This document shows, piece after piece, positions 1 through 15,300 of a DNA stretch of 64,000 nt (position 1 is the first letter of the stretch; every line of letters begins with the position of its first letter). The notes below the pieces were generated by a model that made no database searches, was not told the origin of the DNA, and worked only from the letters and a program-made list of their open reading frames with translations. The DNA is from Agrostemma githago (taxonomy: Eukaryota > Streptophyta > Magnoliopsida > Caryophyllales > Caryophyllaceae): assembly GCA_958450325.1 (NCBI GenBank), contig OY288250.1, positions 53,024,898 to 53,088,897 of the forward strand. Reading direction: 5' to 3'. A program made the position numbers and the translations under genes.

Positions 1-160
1 TTCTCAATAGCTTGAAGTTCTTTAAATTTCTTTTAGGCTGCCACCGACTTGTTGGAGTGTGATAACATGGTCCTTCTTTTTCTCTTATAATGTTTATTGA
101 TATTTTGCCTCACTCAGGAATATGAGCTAAGCTTCCTTTGTGGTTAATATTCTTCCACAG

Positions 161-3100
161 GAAACTGTGTCTCCTACGTCTAACGGTGGGATAGTGGATA
201 ACGTTCTTCATAAAAGAGACTATTATATTATTCCGCAGAATAAGCTTGGTCAAGACATTTTTATTCGAACCACTGAGCTAAGGGGGCTCTCTAGTGTAGT
301 CAGGATGCCCTCCGGAGACATGAAGCCCCTCAAAGTTCCTGTGTCTCAAAATATGCTAGATTCTCACTTGAAAGGAATCGCTGGCCAAAAGTGCCATCGA
401 ATGGTGACATTTATAATTGCAGAAGCTCAGGTCTTTTCATCCTCTTCTTTAGCAGATACTTTGATAATTCTGAAACATCATTATCCAAAGACATAATATG
501 TGGTCCTAGCATGAACTTTTGTAGAAGAGTCTATAGGATATTTCTCTCTTAACTTATTGCCAAAATTGCACTTGACTTTTATTTACGGACTATTTATTTA
601 TTTGTTTCTTTTTGTGTGTGTCTTTATAGAGGAGTTTAGTTATTTAATTTTCCAATTCTATATTTGCATACCAGTTCTACTCTCATGGTATATTTTTTGC
701 ATGGGGTGCCTCTTCGGCATGTTTTTGTATAATCAGTACTCCCTCTATCTCACAGACTCCCATTAAACTTCCTAATTTTTTTTTGACAACCATTTGCTTG
801 CAAACCGCCAAATTGTCCTAACTCTGAATAGATCAACTTGTAGGTGGAGTTGGAATAGAGGAGGGAGTACATTTTATCACTTAGAAACAGTTTGTTTTAT
901 TTTTGGTTAGCAGCTACTTGCTGGTTAAGATACTAACTCAACATGGTTCTGTCAAATTTGATATTGTCAAAGCAAGAATATGGAAGCATGATGTATTTTG
1001 CTTCTAAGGAAGCTGCAGCCAGCGTGACCTCCAGATTCAGTCCTTGTCCCATGACAATAGAATCTTGCAATTTTGAGTCTCTAAAGACGAACATAAATAT
1101 TTCTGTCATGTTCAAGAACAATATTCAAGTTACATGAACTCCATGTGGCTTAAGTGACCTCAGATTTTCGTTGAAGTTAGGCTTTAATTTCCAGGGATTT
1201 TTTGTGTGTGTAAAGACTCCATGTCTTGTATGTGTGCAGAGCATACTTTCTCATTTTTTAATAGCAGAAGATCTGTATACACTTGATGGCTTTGTTTATG
1301 TAGCAGATGTAGGTTTTCTAAGACATCCTTAAATCTCTTGATTTTAAAAAAGTGATACAGCCATAGGCAGTCTGTCCTTCTTTTCCTTTTCATTTCTCTG
1401 CTTATGTCCATGACTTTCAAGTACATGTTTTTATAAATGATAAAAAAAATCTAGGACATGCTTCGGTATATGTTAATGCCTGTATTCATGTGTTTCTTGG
1501 TCTTTGAAGACAGTGTTTCTCATTCGGTGTTTTCTTCAAGATGCAGTTCCAAAGAGTGGAGGGGTTATCTTCTTGTCAATATACTGTGGCAATACGATTG
1601 AGTCCTGATCCTCTTTTGGCAAGTGGAGTATTGCTGAATCAGCAAAGTGCACGAACCTGCGGACGCAGCTCTGAACTCAGTCCTTCTACTGAGTTGGAGT
1701 TTGTGAAATGGGGTGAAGTTTTCTTCTTTAAAATAGATACTCCGGTATGTTACAAATGGTTTCTTTACTGCAAAATATATTTCCGTTGTTCACTTTACTC
1801 TCTTGTCCGTTCAATTCCTTGATGCTATGACATTGTCCCTCTTTTCTTTCTATCTCTTGCTATGTTATATCTGTCAATAGTCAATACACACTGTCACATA
1901 GGAGTTACTGTTCTGGCAAACCATGAGATGCAGTTCTTGTTTTTGTCTCATCCTATTTCAAATGATTCTGTTTAGTCTTTATTATGCTCAGTGATAATAT
2001 TATAGGATGTTAGGTTATATATGGCTAAATGCTGTCAATCTATTTCTATCCCACACGCCCATGATATGTGAGCTTGTAAAAGATGCACTCTGAGTAAATA
2101 GTATGTTTGGGAATGTATTTTTGGGTATGTTGGCCGCTGAGAATAGGTTCATTTGTCGTGTTGTGTTCAAGTATGTTTATAGGATTGTAAAAGTCGCATC
2201 TAAAACCCAAATTTTGGGCCATGTTCCTTCCAACTCACGTCAGTTAAGTTCAGCCTCATCCAGCCTCTTCATAACTTAGATGATTGTTCTGTGATGCTGA
2301 TTTAGTGTGGATTCTTTCTATAGTGTATAAGGTTCTCATGCCCATGTTGAAGTATCTACTTTGTTTGGCGATTGCTTTTTGTGTGTGTGAGCAGGACAGC
2401 TACAAGGTCGAGCTCATCGTGACTGACATTGGAAAAGGTACAAATTTATTGAGAGCTTCACAATCCCCGAGTTCTTCTAACACAGACTTATGTCATATGC
2501 TATCATGATGTTTAATTCTAACATTTTTAGTCCAGCCCAAAGCCTTGAAACCCTCACCATGTCCTACCAAACTGTCTTAGATTCTGGGTTTCTGACCATA
2601 CTTCAATCTGCATGTCCTGTCAGGTGTTCCTGTTGGCTTTTTCTCGGCCCCTTTGAAGGAAGTAGCAGCTTTGGAAAGCGCATACCCCCATGATGGACTA
2701 AAGTGGATCGATTTATCTCCTCCTGAGTTAAAGGTGATTTTCAGTTCGTTTGCTTTTCTTCACCTTTGGCAAAATTGATGACCGTGAGTTTACTCAAGGT
2801 AGTGGAACCATAGTCTTGACAATACATTTTGCTTATATTTGCGAAGGAAAAGGGTAGTGAAGGACCACAGGGAAGACTGAAGCTGTCTGTTCTTTTGTCT
2901 CCAAAGACGGAACTTAACAGCAACAAGCACTCAAGTGGTGGTAAAAAGCATGGGTTTATCCAGATCAGCCCTACTAGAGAAGGTCCTTGGACTGTTGTGA
3001 GGCTGAACTATGGTGCTCCTGCTGCTTGTTGGAGGTTAGGCAATGACGTTGTTGCTAGTGAAGTTAGTGTCCGGGATGGCAACAGATATGTAAATATAAG

Positions 3101-3344
3101 GTCTTTAGTTTCTGTGCGTAACACTACAAATTTCACGCTGGATGTATGCCTTAGAGCCAAGGTGCCTTCTGGATCGAAGAGGTTGTCAAATGACCAAAGT
3201 ACTTTTGAGGAATCAAATGTGAATCCTGAAATGATTGAGATAGTTGAATTTTTCGAAATGGAAAAATATGTACCAGATGTTGGTTGGGTTTCCTGTTCGG
3301 GAAAGCCTAGCAATGAGCCATCAGCTGGGGGAGTACACAGCAAG
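161..3344 (+). CDS. VPS13: VPS13 exons: region entering the adaptor-binding (VAB/SHR-BD) domain
   Basis: Five exons (161-430, 1541-1744, 2395-2437, 2624-2733, 2847-3344) that join in phase. The second encodes YTVAIRLSPDPLLASG. The fifth (166 residues) contains GPWTVVRLNYGAP followed by VSVRNTTNFTLDVCL. The last is the kind of strand with a conserved Asn that recurs in Vps13 adaptor-binding repeats. The 43-nt exon at 2395-2437 is assigned because GACAGC follows an AG, phase 1 is completed by the next exon, and the joined peptide is continuous. The first donor (430/431) is CAG/gtcttt, which is weak, and an extension of that exon is not excluded. The intron 431-1540 holds a Stowaway MITE. Confidence 0.8.
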
Positions 3345-6300
3345 GTGAGCTGCTTTAGTGTTGTGTCTGTTGCCTACTGTGTGTACTGTGTAGTAATTAA
3401 ATTTCGGCATGTTTCTGCTATTTCTTATCTTCACGATCTGAGCTGTGATTGTGCACAATGAAAACTTCTTCCCCTATTTTTTTTCATTTAGGTCCATTCA
3501 TCCACTTTTTGTGAGGGGATATTTAGGTCCATGGGAATAAATGAAGAAAATGGAGGGATTACCTTTCAGATATGGTTTGACTCATCACAGGAACCGACAT
3601 AACCGTTACTCATACTACTTATGCAATATGATTAGAATGGTCTGGCTTGTTCGTGTCCTTAGCAGACTCATTATTGTCGCTCCATGGCCCTTTTCAACCT
3701 CTGGGCTGTGGCAGAACTTATAACTGAAACACGTCTAAACCTTCCTAGACCTTGCTTTGTGTAGTTGTCGGTGGGTGATTTTTGGTTCTGAGTACAATTA
3801 CTTTCACAACAATGTTCTTATGTTTATGCTTATTGTTGTTGATCTTGTCACATACAATTCTACACATTATCTCGGTGCCTGAGATAAAATAATAGTATTA
3901 GCCATCTTTATCTCAGCGCATATCGCTCTGCATTCTTTAGTAATTGACCTCTGAGAAGTGAGAAGGGAAGTAGATTGTGTCTTTTATTAGCTACTAGTTT
4001 TATTACCATTTGCTATCATCTATATATATAACCGAATGGTATCCAAGTGAAGTTGAAGCGAACAATGCAATGGTAAGAATAATACACCCTTGCTCTTAAG
4101 AGAATATGACATTGGCAAGCAATGAGAGCAGAAGTTATCTTTTGAGTAATCTTTGTATAGGAATGAAATTTTTAAACACAACAATGAAAGTTTTATTTTT
4201 CCGGTATCCCCCCCCCCCCCCCCCCCCCCCCCAAAAGAAAAATGAAACACATACAAAAAATAGTAGTGAAAGGAAAGGAAGCATCTGATTACTTTACTGT
4301 GTAGGAAATTTCTGATTTTGAGGCAACATCTACATGGGAGTGGACTGACGAATGGCATATAGATGAGACAGTTGTGGGTGATATCGGTGGATGGGCTTAT
4401 GCTCCAGATGAGGAAAGTCTGAAGTGGCCTGAGTCATATGACACCAAGAATTCTGTAAATAATGTGAGGCAACGCAGATGGCTTCGAACCAGGAGACATA
4501 TCTCAAGTAATGGACAGCATATTGTGTCCATAGGTCTATTGAAGCCTGGGGACTGTTGCCCCCTCCCTCTTTCTTGCTTGACACGAGCAGGACCATTTAC
4601 TCTTCAACTACGTCCTTTAGACTTTGGAACTCAGGATGAATATGCATGGAGTAAAGTCGTAGATCGGTTTGTGGAATCTTTGGGACTCGAGAAACCCCAG
4701 GAAGACCCTGACATCTGTGTATCTGATTTGGAAGAGTCTGAGAAAATTTTACATTGTGCACAGATGAGTGGAACCTCTTCAGGTGGGTCCCATGGAGTTT
4801 GGTTCTATTTGAGTATCCAAGCTTCAGAGATTGCAAAGGATATCCGTGCAGATCCCATACAGGATTGGAATATTGTAGTCAAGTCTCCATTGTCCATTAC
4901 CAACTATCTTCCATTGAGAGTTGAGTATTCAGTCCTTGAAATGCAGTCAAGTGGTCACTTCCTTGCTTGCTCTCGAGGGATTTTTAGCTCTGGGAAGACC
5001 GTAAATGTATATTCTGCTGATGTTACTAAGCCTTTATACCTATCTCTACTTCCACAAAAAGGGTGGTTGCCATTGCAGGTAAGATTCTGAATGTACTTAA
5101 TTCTTTGTTTCTTGGGATGTTTTCAATCTATTTCAACTTGCTCATGTTAGTTTTTTCTGTCATCTTGTTCGTTTGATAGGAAGCTGTGCCTATATCTCAT
5201 CCTAGAGGACTCTCATCCAGAACTCTAAATTTAAGGAGCTCTATTTCTGGAAGGTTGATTCACACTTGATTGCTTTGTTTGCATGTTTGTCGATAGTTAA
5301 TTCATGACTCCCACCTTTTTTTAGTACTCTAAATTAGAGAAGGTGGGAGTTTTTTTAATTGTTTCTTGATTTGTTTTCTGCTGCAGGACTGTTCAAATTG
5401 TCCTGGAACAGAATAATGACAAAGATCAACGAACAATGCCCAAGACTGTTAGAATTTATGCTCCATATTGGTTTACTGTTGCCCGGTGCCCACCTATTAC
5501 ATTTAGGCTTGTCAATAAGACTGAGAAAAAAGCCGGGAAGATTTCTTCACATTTTAAGGCCGCAAAAAGAAATACTGATATTAGTGAGGAAATTTCTGGA
5601 GATGAATTTCATGAAGGTTGCACTATTGCTTCATCTCTGAACTTCGAATTAGTGGGACTACAGGCGTCAATTGTCAGTTCTGAAGAAGATAAGTTTCGGC
5701 ACACTACAGATCTATCGCCATTGGGTGACATGGTACAATTGCCAATCTGCCAACTTTTACTATGGAGCAAGTCTCGTGAAGCATAATTACTGATAGAACC
5801 TTCATTTGCTGTACAGGATGGATCAGTGAATTTGTCTGCTTATGATCCCTCTGGTAACTGTATTAGACTTTTTGTTACCTCGAAACCATGCCCCTATCAG
5901 TCCATCCCAACAAAGGTATCTCCAAGGCGAATCTTCAGAAAGTCACACTGACAAAAATATAAATTGTTTTAGATTTTTCTTTTGTTCGTTTGTCAGGTAC
6001 TCTCCATAAGACCATACATGACTTTCACAAACAGAACTGGTCAAGATGTATACGTTAAGTTAAGCAGCCAAGATGAACCTAAGATCCTTCGGGCTCCAGA
6101 CTCAAGAGTGTGCTTCTTGTACCGGGAAACTGATGATTCTAATAAACTTCAGGTAGTTAGGCTTTCAACTCAGTTTACTTTTTATTGCTTGTGACTGTGG
6201 TTCATTTTTCTCTTTCAAAAATTTAACCTTTATAAACACTGCATATAAAAATGTTCCTGTGCACTTATTAACTGAGACCGGGTTCATCATAGGTTGGTTA

Positions 6301-9300
6301 TCTTTATTTGCTCTTTCTTGTCCTGTTTCATAAGTTGGTATTCGCTCGTTTTTTTTTTATTTCTTCCCATTTTCCTTTTTGGGGTGTTTTTTTCTTTCTT
6401 CCAATTTCTCTTTGTTTCCTGTTTTGGTATATTTTCAAGGGCATTTTACTAAAATGTCCTTATAAACTTAGGATTATTACAATAATTGCCACTATCAAAT
6501 CAACCCTACCCCAAGCTAATTAACAAGTACTCTTCAAACCAATCAACGTCCGACAAACTTTGCCACCTTTATCCGCCATTTCATCGTCGGCCACCTCAAC
6601 CACCACCGCCATCTCTTCAGATGTGGTTGTCGACATCCTTCAACCACCACCATCGATTTGTCCTTCCCCTTTCGCCATCACCGGCTGGTGTGCCTCCACC
6701 ATCTCCGGCAACAAATTTCTTGCCGACGGTGAACAAAAAGATGGCATTTTCTCTTCCCCTCCGTCCACCTTAAATACCACCCGTGGCACTGCATCTCCAG
6801 CCTTTATTCGCGTCTGACAACGCCAACACCTTTGCGACGAAATGGCCGTATCTTTGGCCTGTTATCCCCTCTGTTATTTTTCACAGGTTAAGGGTGGTGC
6901 CCCATGGTGGTGATGTTGCCGGCAGAGGACTGTTGGTCGGGGTGGCCAGTGGTGATGATGGTGGTGATCAATTTTGGTTGCTAGTGGGGCTGGGTAGTGA
7001 GGGTTAAATTGGTACATAGTCCCCTTTTCTTAAGAAGTGGGACAAAGGCATTGGGAAGAAAGATAAGAAGCGGAGGGAGTATTACGATGGTGTATAAATT
7101 TGGAACTTTTGGATTTGGTTATGAAGTGCTAAGTAGGATATCATCGTTCTTTGCAGAGCACGCAACAGATGTAATTAAGCAATCACTTGTCTGAGTGTAA
7201 GATACCATTAGTTTGTGAAAATTTTCATGCTTTGGCTGAAAATTAATTGATGTCTTAAGTCATAATGTGTTGTCTTAAAAGGTATGTTGTAGTTGATGAA
7301 CAACCAAAACAAAGTGTCCAGAGTAAAATAACCTAAAGATAGTTCCAATTCTTGCCTTCCTATTTAGCTAAGCTGCTGATGATGATGGCTTGGGGCCGGA
7401 CATGGGCGGGCCTAAACCATGAAAATGTGGCAAGCGGGCCATATATTGTATCCCGTGTCCGCTACAACGGGCAACTTACCGTCGTCCACGCCCACCCACC
7501 GCAACAAAGCGGGCCGACCCATGGGGTTAAGTAAACTAATTTAATTTTTTGTTCCCCTTAAAATGGGAGTGTTATAACTTACTTTATCTACTTTTTATGG
7601 TAAGAGCAGTTAAATCGTCGTCACTCTTACTTAGATATTGTAATTAACAAATAAGTCTACTAAAAATTGAAAGAAAAAAAGAAAAAAAAAGGCGACAAAA
7701 ATTTATGTAAGTGTATGCATATTTGTAATACTCCCTCCCATCCAATTCAATGGTAAGATTGAGTTGGACACATGTTTTAAGAAAATGTGTAAAAAGTAAG
7801 GGTATTATAAGTAAATCAAAAGGTTAAATGGAGGGGTCTAAATAAAGGTGGGTAAAAGTAGTGGTATTTGTTGTAAATAAAGGGAGAGTTTGGGGTTAGT
7901 TGGTAAAGTTCTTAGCCAAAAAGGGAATGGGGAGTTTGGATCCGATGGTCCATTTGTGGTAAGTGTTACCATTGGATTGGATGGGAGAGATAAATAAAAA
8001 TGATATTATAGGCTAAATAGCGGGCTGCCATGAACAATTTTTCTAGTCCAAGCCCGCCCATATATTTTAGCGGGCCTAATTTCGTTACCCGTTGCTCATT
8101 TTTTTTTAAAATTTCTTGACCAAGCCCGCTTAATAAGCGGGCTGAAAGGCCAGGCTGAATGGGCCGGGCCGAACGGGTGACTCGCACTTGATCAGCCCTA
8201 TGCTTAGTCTGTTTTTCTTAGTATGCCCACATGTTGAATGAAGCACACACCTCTTATAAACATATCTTTTGAATGTAATATTACATACATCTACGTTGTG
8301 TGTTGGCACTGCCACTTTTTGTGAGAAAAATGCCACAATCATGTGAATGGATTGTTCAATGGTAGATGTAGAATGCTTTTTAGTTTGTACAACATTACCA
8401 TCACCTCAAAGTTAAAAAAGGCTTCCCTCTACGGCATCCAAAGGGGATGTTTGATGTACTCGACCTTTTTGCTGTATGGGTTTGTCGAAAATAATGAATT
8501 CTATGGTAGATGTTCTATCATTTTTCTACTTAATATATGAATTTCGTACTATATCTTTTACACATCTTAACTAAGCATTTTGCATTGAAATAGAGTTAAT
8601 ATTTACGGATTTTGAAAACTCTATAGGTTTGCTTAGATGGTACAAAATGGTCGGTTCCTGTTGAGATTTTGAAAGAAGATACTTTCTCACTGGTCTTGCG
8701 AAAGGAAAATGGTGAACGGGTATTCCTAAGGACAGAAGTTCGTGGCTATGAAGAAGGATCGCGTTTCATTGTTGTTTTCCGTCTTGGCTCAACGAAGGGT
8801 CCCATCAGGTGATTTCCTTTAATTTTGTGCTTATGTTTGTAACGAAAAAGCAGGTGACACACACTATCAAGTTCTTGCAAGCACTTCAATTGTGCGAACT
8901 TTGTTGTCCACTTAGTTTTTTCCCCAGTTGTATTTTTTACCTTACATTGAACCTGTCTAAATAGGATCGAGAACAGGACAAGCACCAAGACTATCAGCAT
9001 TCACCAATGTGGGTTTGGTGATGAATATTCAAGCTGTTTGACACCTCTTTCAACTGCCAACTTTTCTTGGGATGATCCATATGGTCAGAAAATCTTGGAA
9101 GTTAGTGTAACTAATGACAGAATTGTGGGTACTTCAACAATCGATCTGGAAAATACTACATCTTTTATGGAAGTGGTGGCAGGGGTGCAGTTTCATCTGA
9201 TGGATGCAGGTACTGTCAAGGTTGCTCGCTTTTCAGATGCACATCCTCTTAGGTTGAGCTCACAAGGAAACCTGGGAAGTTTTCAGCTGAGGAGAGAAGT

Positions 9301-12300
9301 ACATAACACCGTTTCACCATTTGAACTTACTGTTGAATTTGGCGTGCTTGGTCTGTCTGTTGTTGACCATAAACCTCGAGAGATATCATTTTTATATTTG
9401 GAGAGAGTATATATAGCATATTCTTCTGGCTATGATGGTGGAACAACAAGCAGGTATGGCAGTTTATGCATATTCTTGTTCTGCTTATGTCAATCTATGT
9501 GCAATTCGTTATTCAAATTAATCGTAACTCATTTATTTAATCTCCTCTTTCCAAATATGATGAGCACCTTTAACATCATAAGAAGCGACTACTAGTAATG
9601 TTCATTCACGACATTTCTGAATACTTATGAGGAAGCCTATTAGTGCACTGACTATTTCCCGTCATCAAATCAGGTTTAAGCTCATATTGGGCCATCTGCA
9701 GATCGATAACCAGCTTCCTCTGACTGTGATGCCCGTACTACTAGCGCCTGAACAAAGTAATGTGCAAGTGCCGGTTTTCAAAATGACGCTGACCATTCGA
9801 AATGAGAGTACTGATGGAATACAAGTCTATCCATATGTGTATATCAGGGTAATGTTGATAGAGAAGTTGGGGCTAATTTCGTGTTTTCTGTTGATTATAA
9901 AGAAATCACGTATCTGACCATAATGCTGACATGGCAGGTCACTGATAAGTGCTGGAGGATTAATATCCATGAGCCAATTGTTTGGGCTGTAATGGATCTT
10001 TATAACAACCTTCAGCTAGATCGCCTTCCTCAAAACACAAATGTTACGCAAGTTGATCCAGAGATACGTATAGAGTAAGAATATCCTCAAGCATCCTTTC
10101 AAGTTTCTACACCAGGAGATTGACGGTTCCCAGTAGTTTCATATTTATAAAAGATAAATAATTAACTGTGAAGCGTCAGTTTTAAAACTTTTATGCCATT
10201 TTAGCTGTCTCACAATGATCTTCCCACTTATATTTGGTCGTTCCACAGTCTCATTTTCCGTAAATTTTAATGGTGCAAAATATCTTTATGTTTTGTAGTC
10301 ACCATTGAGCCCTGACCCCGTCTTATTCCCTTCCTCTATCCAGCTTCCACAATATCAGTAATGACAATTATTACGTAGTTCTCATATAGGGTGTCACAGA
10401 TGTAACATAATGGATCCCAGTCAACATGGCCACAATTTAAAAATCATTTAGATATGTGTTGGTTCTTCAATTTTCGTAACATCACTTTCCTTGTTTTTAT
10501 ATTTGATGTCTATGTTTTCTCTCTTTTGGCTGTACAAGTGTAATCCTTGACTTTTTTGTAAAGTACAGGATAGTGGTACCATTAGCTAATTCATATCTGA
10601 GTGATACGAAGTATATCATTTCTCTATGTTATGTCATGAGAGCATTTTTGTACCATGGTTGGAGGTGGTGTTGATTGTTGTTTAGTGATATGATTTGCAA
10701 TGTATCATTCTTTTTAACCCCTGTCTTAATAGTTGTGCCAAAACCCAAGGGGAAGATCATTATTGGACAATCAGCAAAAGATAGTAACTGAGAAAAAAAT
10801 CGGATTGAATAATAGTTGGGCTCATGTGCTGGCGCTTTTTGTTCATCGTATTTTCTAATTTTTTGGTTCTTCGTTTTTGCATTTTATACTCTTATGCATC
10901 ATTTTGGAGTTTGATGAGTTCATCTACTTACAATATTTACATATTGTCAACCCATCGCAGCCTTATCGATGTTTCAGAAATAAGATTGAAAGTCGCTCTT
11001 GAAACAGCTCCCGCTCAGAGACCACATGGAGTTTTGGGTGTTTGGAGCCCCATATTGTCTGCTTTTGGCAGTGCGTTTAAAATTCAGGTGTGTCTTGTAT
11101 CTAAAGAATTGATGATAATAATTTGACTTCATAATTCTGTACCTCCATACCTTGTCCTTCTATAAGGTCACAGAGTAGATTCATTTTCTCATTCTAAGAC
11201 GGGTATTCCGTGAACGTGCTTATGGCATAGTGGTTATCTGGTGTTTTTGTCTTTTCAGTTTGTGTGATAATAACGTCCATTAAACTAATCTCCAGTGAGT
11301 AGTATAATAAGTCCTCCAAGAATTTGTGTCAAATGTATAGTCTGAGAGCGTAACTGTCTATCTCTCATTTTGTCTATGAGCGAATCATTTAGGGTGTATA
11401 TTTCTGTATGTCCAATGGTTCCTTATTGTAGACGATACCTTGCGTCTATTTATTACATCAATTAGGTAGCTTTAAGGATAATAGGCCATCTGTTTCGTAC
11501 TGTATGAGCATCTAATTCCCGATGTGAACAGAGATTTTCACTTATGGTTATCTGTGTTGTCATATAACTTGTCAGCAGTTTAAAGCTTTTCTTGTGGCAC
11601 TTCTCTTTTTAGTGGTCGATTTAGAGAAAATAAATGCAACACAAACGGCTGACTTAAGTTTCGAGCTTTGTAAAACCGTCATGGCAGATGTCATTTTATC
11701 TACTATTTGGTGCTGTCAAGCATGTCATTATGTAATTGTCATACATATTCGACTTGTACCACCTAGAACTAGAAGTACTGATTGGTCAAGTCGTCAAGAT
11801 GCTGTCTTAGCCCTTTCATATTTAATTGTAATACCAGGGTAATTGAAATGTTTCTCAGACCTGCATAGTTAATACAATCTACTATTGTGTTTTCAAGGTT
11901 TCTACTGAATTCCCTGAATTTGTAAGATTGACAAATTTGAAACTTTAATCTACATTTCATACAGCAACTGATTGACTTTGTGACTGTGACTGTCTTGCAT
12001 TTACCTTCTACAGATCCACTTACGGAAAGTTATGCACAGAGATAGATTCATGCGGAAAAGCTCTGTGATTCCTGCAATTACCAATCGGATTTGGAGGGAC
12101 TTAATACACAATCCCTTACATCTGATTCTATCAGTTGATGTTCTAGGCATGACAAGGTCCACTTTAGCTTCGCTAAGCAAAGGTTTTGCAGAACTGTCAA
12201 CTGATGGCCAATTCTTGAAACTGCGTTCAAAGCAGGTCCAAATTTACATTTTGTCCTTTCATGATCTTTGGCTTCCATATGAATAGCTTGAACTCATTTG

Positions 12301-15300
12301 GAATACTATCTCAGGTATGGTCTAGAAGAATTACGAACGTGGGCGATGGATTTATCCAAGGAACAGAAGCTCTTGCACAAGGTTTTGCCTTTGGTGTGTC
12401 CGGAGTTGTCAGGAAGCCGGTTGAGAGTGCCAGGCAAAATGGTGTACTGGGGCTTGCTCATGGGCTTGGAAGAGCTTTTGTGGGGTTTATTGTTCAACCA
12501 GTGAGTGGAGCATTAGATTTTCTCTCATTGACCGTTGATGGAATTGGTGCAAGTTGTGCCAGATGCTTTGAAGTTTTAAACAACAGAACTGCCCTTCAAC
12601 GAGTAAGGAATCCTCGAGCTATACTTTCAGATGGGGTTCTTCAAGAATATGATGAGAGACAAGCAGTTGGACAGGTATTCCACTTCCCAAAAATTTGCAT
12701 ATAATGATGCTTTCAAATTTAATCACACTTTTGAGATGTAAAAGCTTGGTTATTCATAAAACTGAGGGACAAGTTGGATATGCTAGCTATAGTGGATTTG
12801 TGGCCATACAATACGATGGGGGGAGAATTATCTAAGCTAGTTCAACAACTTGAGATAGGCGGGTGATTAAAGAGCGAAAAAGTGAGGCTTGCAAGGGATT
12901 GGGGAGATCTAAGAATCTATGGATAACTGGGTAACTGATAAAAGATACGAGTATAAAGTGGAGAGAAATAATGGGGTTTAGTTTTGTTTGTGTCATATTT
13001 GATATGTTGTACGTAACCCTTTTATCTTCATTTGAATATCCTTGCTATTATATTTCCCAGCGTCATGTATTTCTTTCTACTGCTTTTAAAGCCAACTATA
13101 GTGCCACTGAACTTAGTCGTATCCTGATCCTTCATGAGGAAAGCAAAGGAACTCGTATGTCTCTCCATTGACTGATGTTGTGGCGATAAGACACCACTAC
13201 AAGAGTCTAGGAAACTTTCAGGGCCATTTTATGGCATAAGAAATGGAAAAGGGAAAAGGAAATTATGAGAGAAGCATCATCGAAATTATGTATGACTTTC
13301 ATCGTAACGACGACTTTAATAGGTGTCCATGCAAATTTTGCATGGGTTAATCCTAGTATGGAGTAATAATTCCATTTAAGAATCATAGTTACTCTAATCA
13401 TCACCCTAATATATTTAATTATGACATTTATTTCACCCCGCCACCAACCATGGTCTTCAACCCCGGTTCAGCCATTACTCTTACAAGCTTGGATTTACAA
13501 CTCCTCAAAATTATGATTTCCCTTAATGAACATCTGTTATACTGATGTGAATGTCCTAAATCTGCAATACTAGCATTCTCATCTCTTTTCAATTTTCTCG
13601 AGAAATAGGTCACCATTCTATTAAAAACTGATAAATAGCCAACGGTCAAAGGATCTCTTATAAACTTTTCCTTGCCTCAATACTCCACAATAACATAAAA
13701 GAACCTCAAAGAAACCCTCAAAGTACTGACAAAATACTAACGTGATCTCAGGAGTTTGATGGTAGACTGGCGGAAGTGGCCTTTTTTTTTTTTAACTTTT
13801 ATTATTGTTATTACTGAGTAGTTTATTACTCCAATATTATACAGGTCAAAAGTTGACTGGGAATAAGATATCCATATTTCAGTTTATTTTAGGTTAAAAC
13901 ATAATTCGGATTATTTTGAGAAGATGGATAATACGGAGTAGTATGGATTGTTCCCATGAATTTTCCCAAAATAAAAAATCGTCATGCTTATACATGGCAA
14001 GACAAATCCGAATGCGACACACCGATATGAAATATCTGGTCGAAGATGTGAAGTGAGTGAGTAAATCTCTCGAAACTCCTTCCAACCATAATCAATTAAA
14101 AGTATGGGTACCTGAAAAGACCCAGATGAATTTGAATCTGATTGATTACAAGATGGGAGTTAAAGTGTTTAACTCGAATCAAGACTTATTTGTCATAAGC
14201 ATCTTCCCGATGTTTGACTTGTTCATTGATTCTTGATACAACAATAATGCCACTTTACTCCAAATCGGAAAATCTTTCTTTAGCTCTCTCATTATTTACC
14301 AATTGAGAGAATTAAAGGTCTAGACCATCTCTATTATAGAGAGGCCTATCCCACTTGATTGGTAATAAAATATTTGAAGCAGTGGACCTGAAAGATAAGT
14401 TTAGGCATGGAAAGGAAAGATGATGGTGTGCTAGTAGTGTAATTGATTAATTTTTTTAAATTAATGAATCCCATTAAATTGCTACTTTGTATATCAAACA
14501 AGCCTGTCGTTTGTTTGTAATATTTGGTCTATAGTAAGTGATTTTTTTACTTCCTTTTCTGTTTTGCTTCAGATGATACTCTGGCTTGCAGAAGCAAGTC
14601 ATCACTTAGGATGCACTAAAATCTTCAAGGAACCCTCCAAATTTGCGTGGTCCGACTATTATGAAGATCATTTCATGTTGCCTCAACAAAGGATTGTCAT
14701 GATCACCAACAAAAGGGTTATGCTACTTCAGGTTAGTCAACACAAAAATGTCTCCCTTTCTTCTATTCACTAGTAGTATTAATTACTTATTGTCGTATTA
14801 TATGTTTGTGTATAGTTCAAAGCCCCAGATGATTTGGACAAAAAGCCAAGCAAGATTATGTGGGATGTTCCCTGGGAAGAGTTGCTGGCATTGGAGTTGG
14901 CTAAAGCTGGAAAACCTCAACCTTCACACTTGTTTCTGCATCTTAAAAATTTCGAAAGATCTGAGCCTTTTGTTCGGGTTATTAAGTGCAAGCCAGAGGA
15001 AGATTCTGAATCTGGAGAACCACAAGCTATCATAATCTGCTCAGCTGTCCGAAGGATGTGGAAAACCTACCAATTAGATATGAAAAGCTTGACTTTAAAG
15101 GTAAGAAAAGATAGATAGTGTTCTGGTGGTTGATTAGTGATTGTCATTTGGTATTTGGTTAATCATCCAGTCACACACTTAGTCCTAATAAGGTGGTGTC
15201 CTTCAGGTGCCTTCAAGCCAGAGACATGTGCATTTCTCTTGGAATGAAGCCGATAGGAGAGAGATGCAAACGCAAGAAAGAGCATTTGTCATGTCAAGAA

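Noticed and set aside
943..1137. Open frames on both strands at 933-1137
   Set aside because: They lie in a VPS13 intron; no family resemblance and no splice-compatible phase.
3491..3612. Possible extra VPS13 exon starting after TTTCATTTAG
   Set aside because: The frame runs into stops without a good donor, and exons 2847-3344 and 4305-5078 already join in phase.
4020..4358. ORFs through the poly-C run (poly-Gly / poly-Pro)
   Set aside because: Produced by the 25-nt homopolymer in an intron; no protein similarity.
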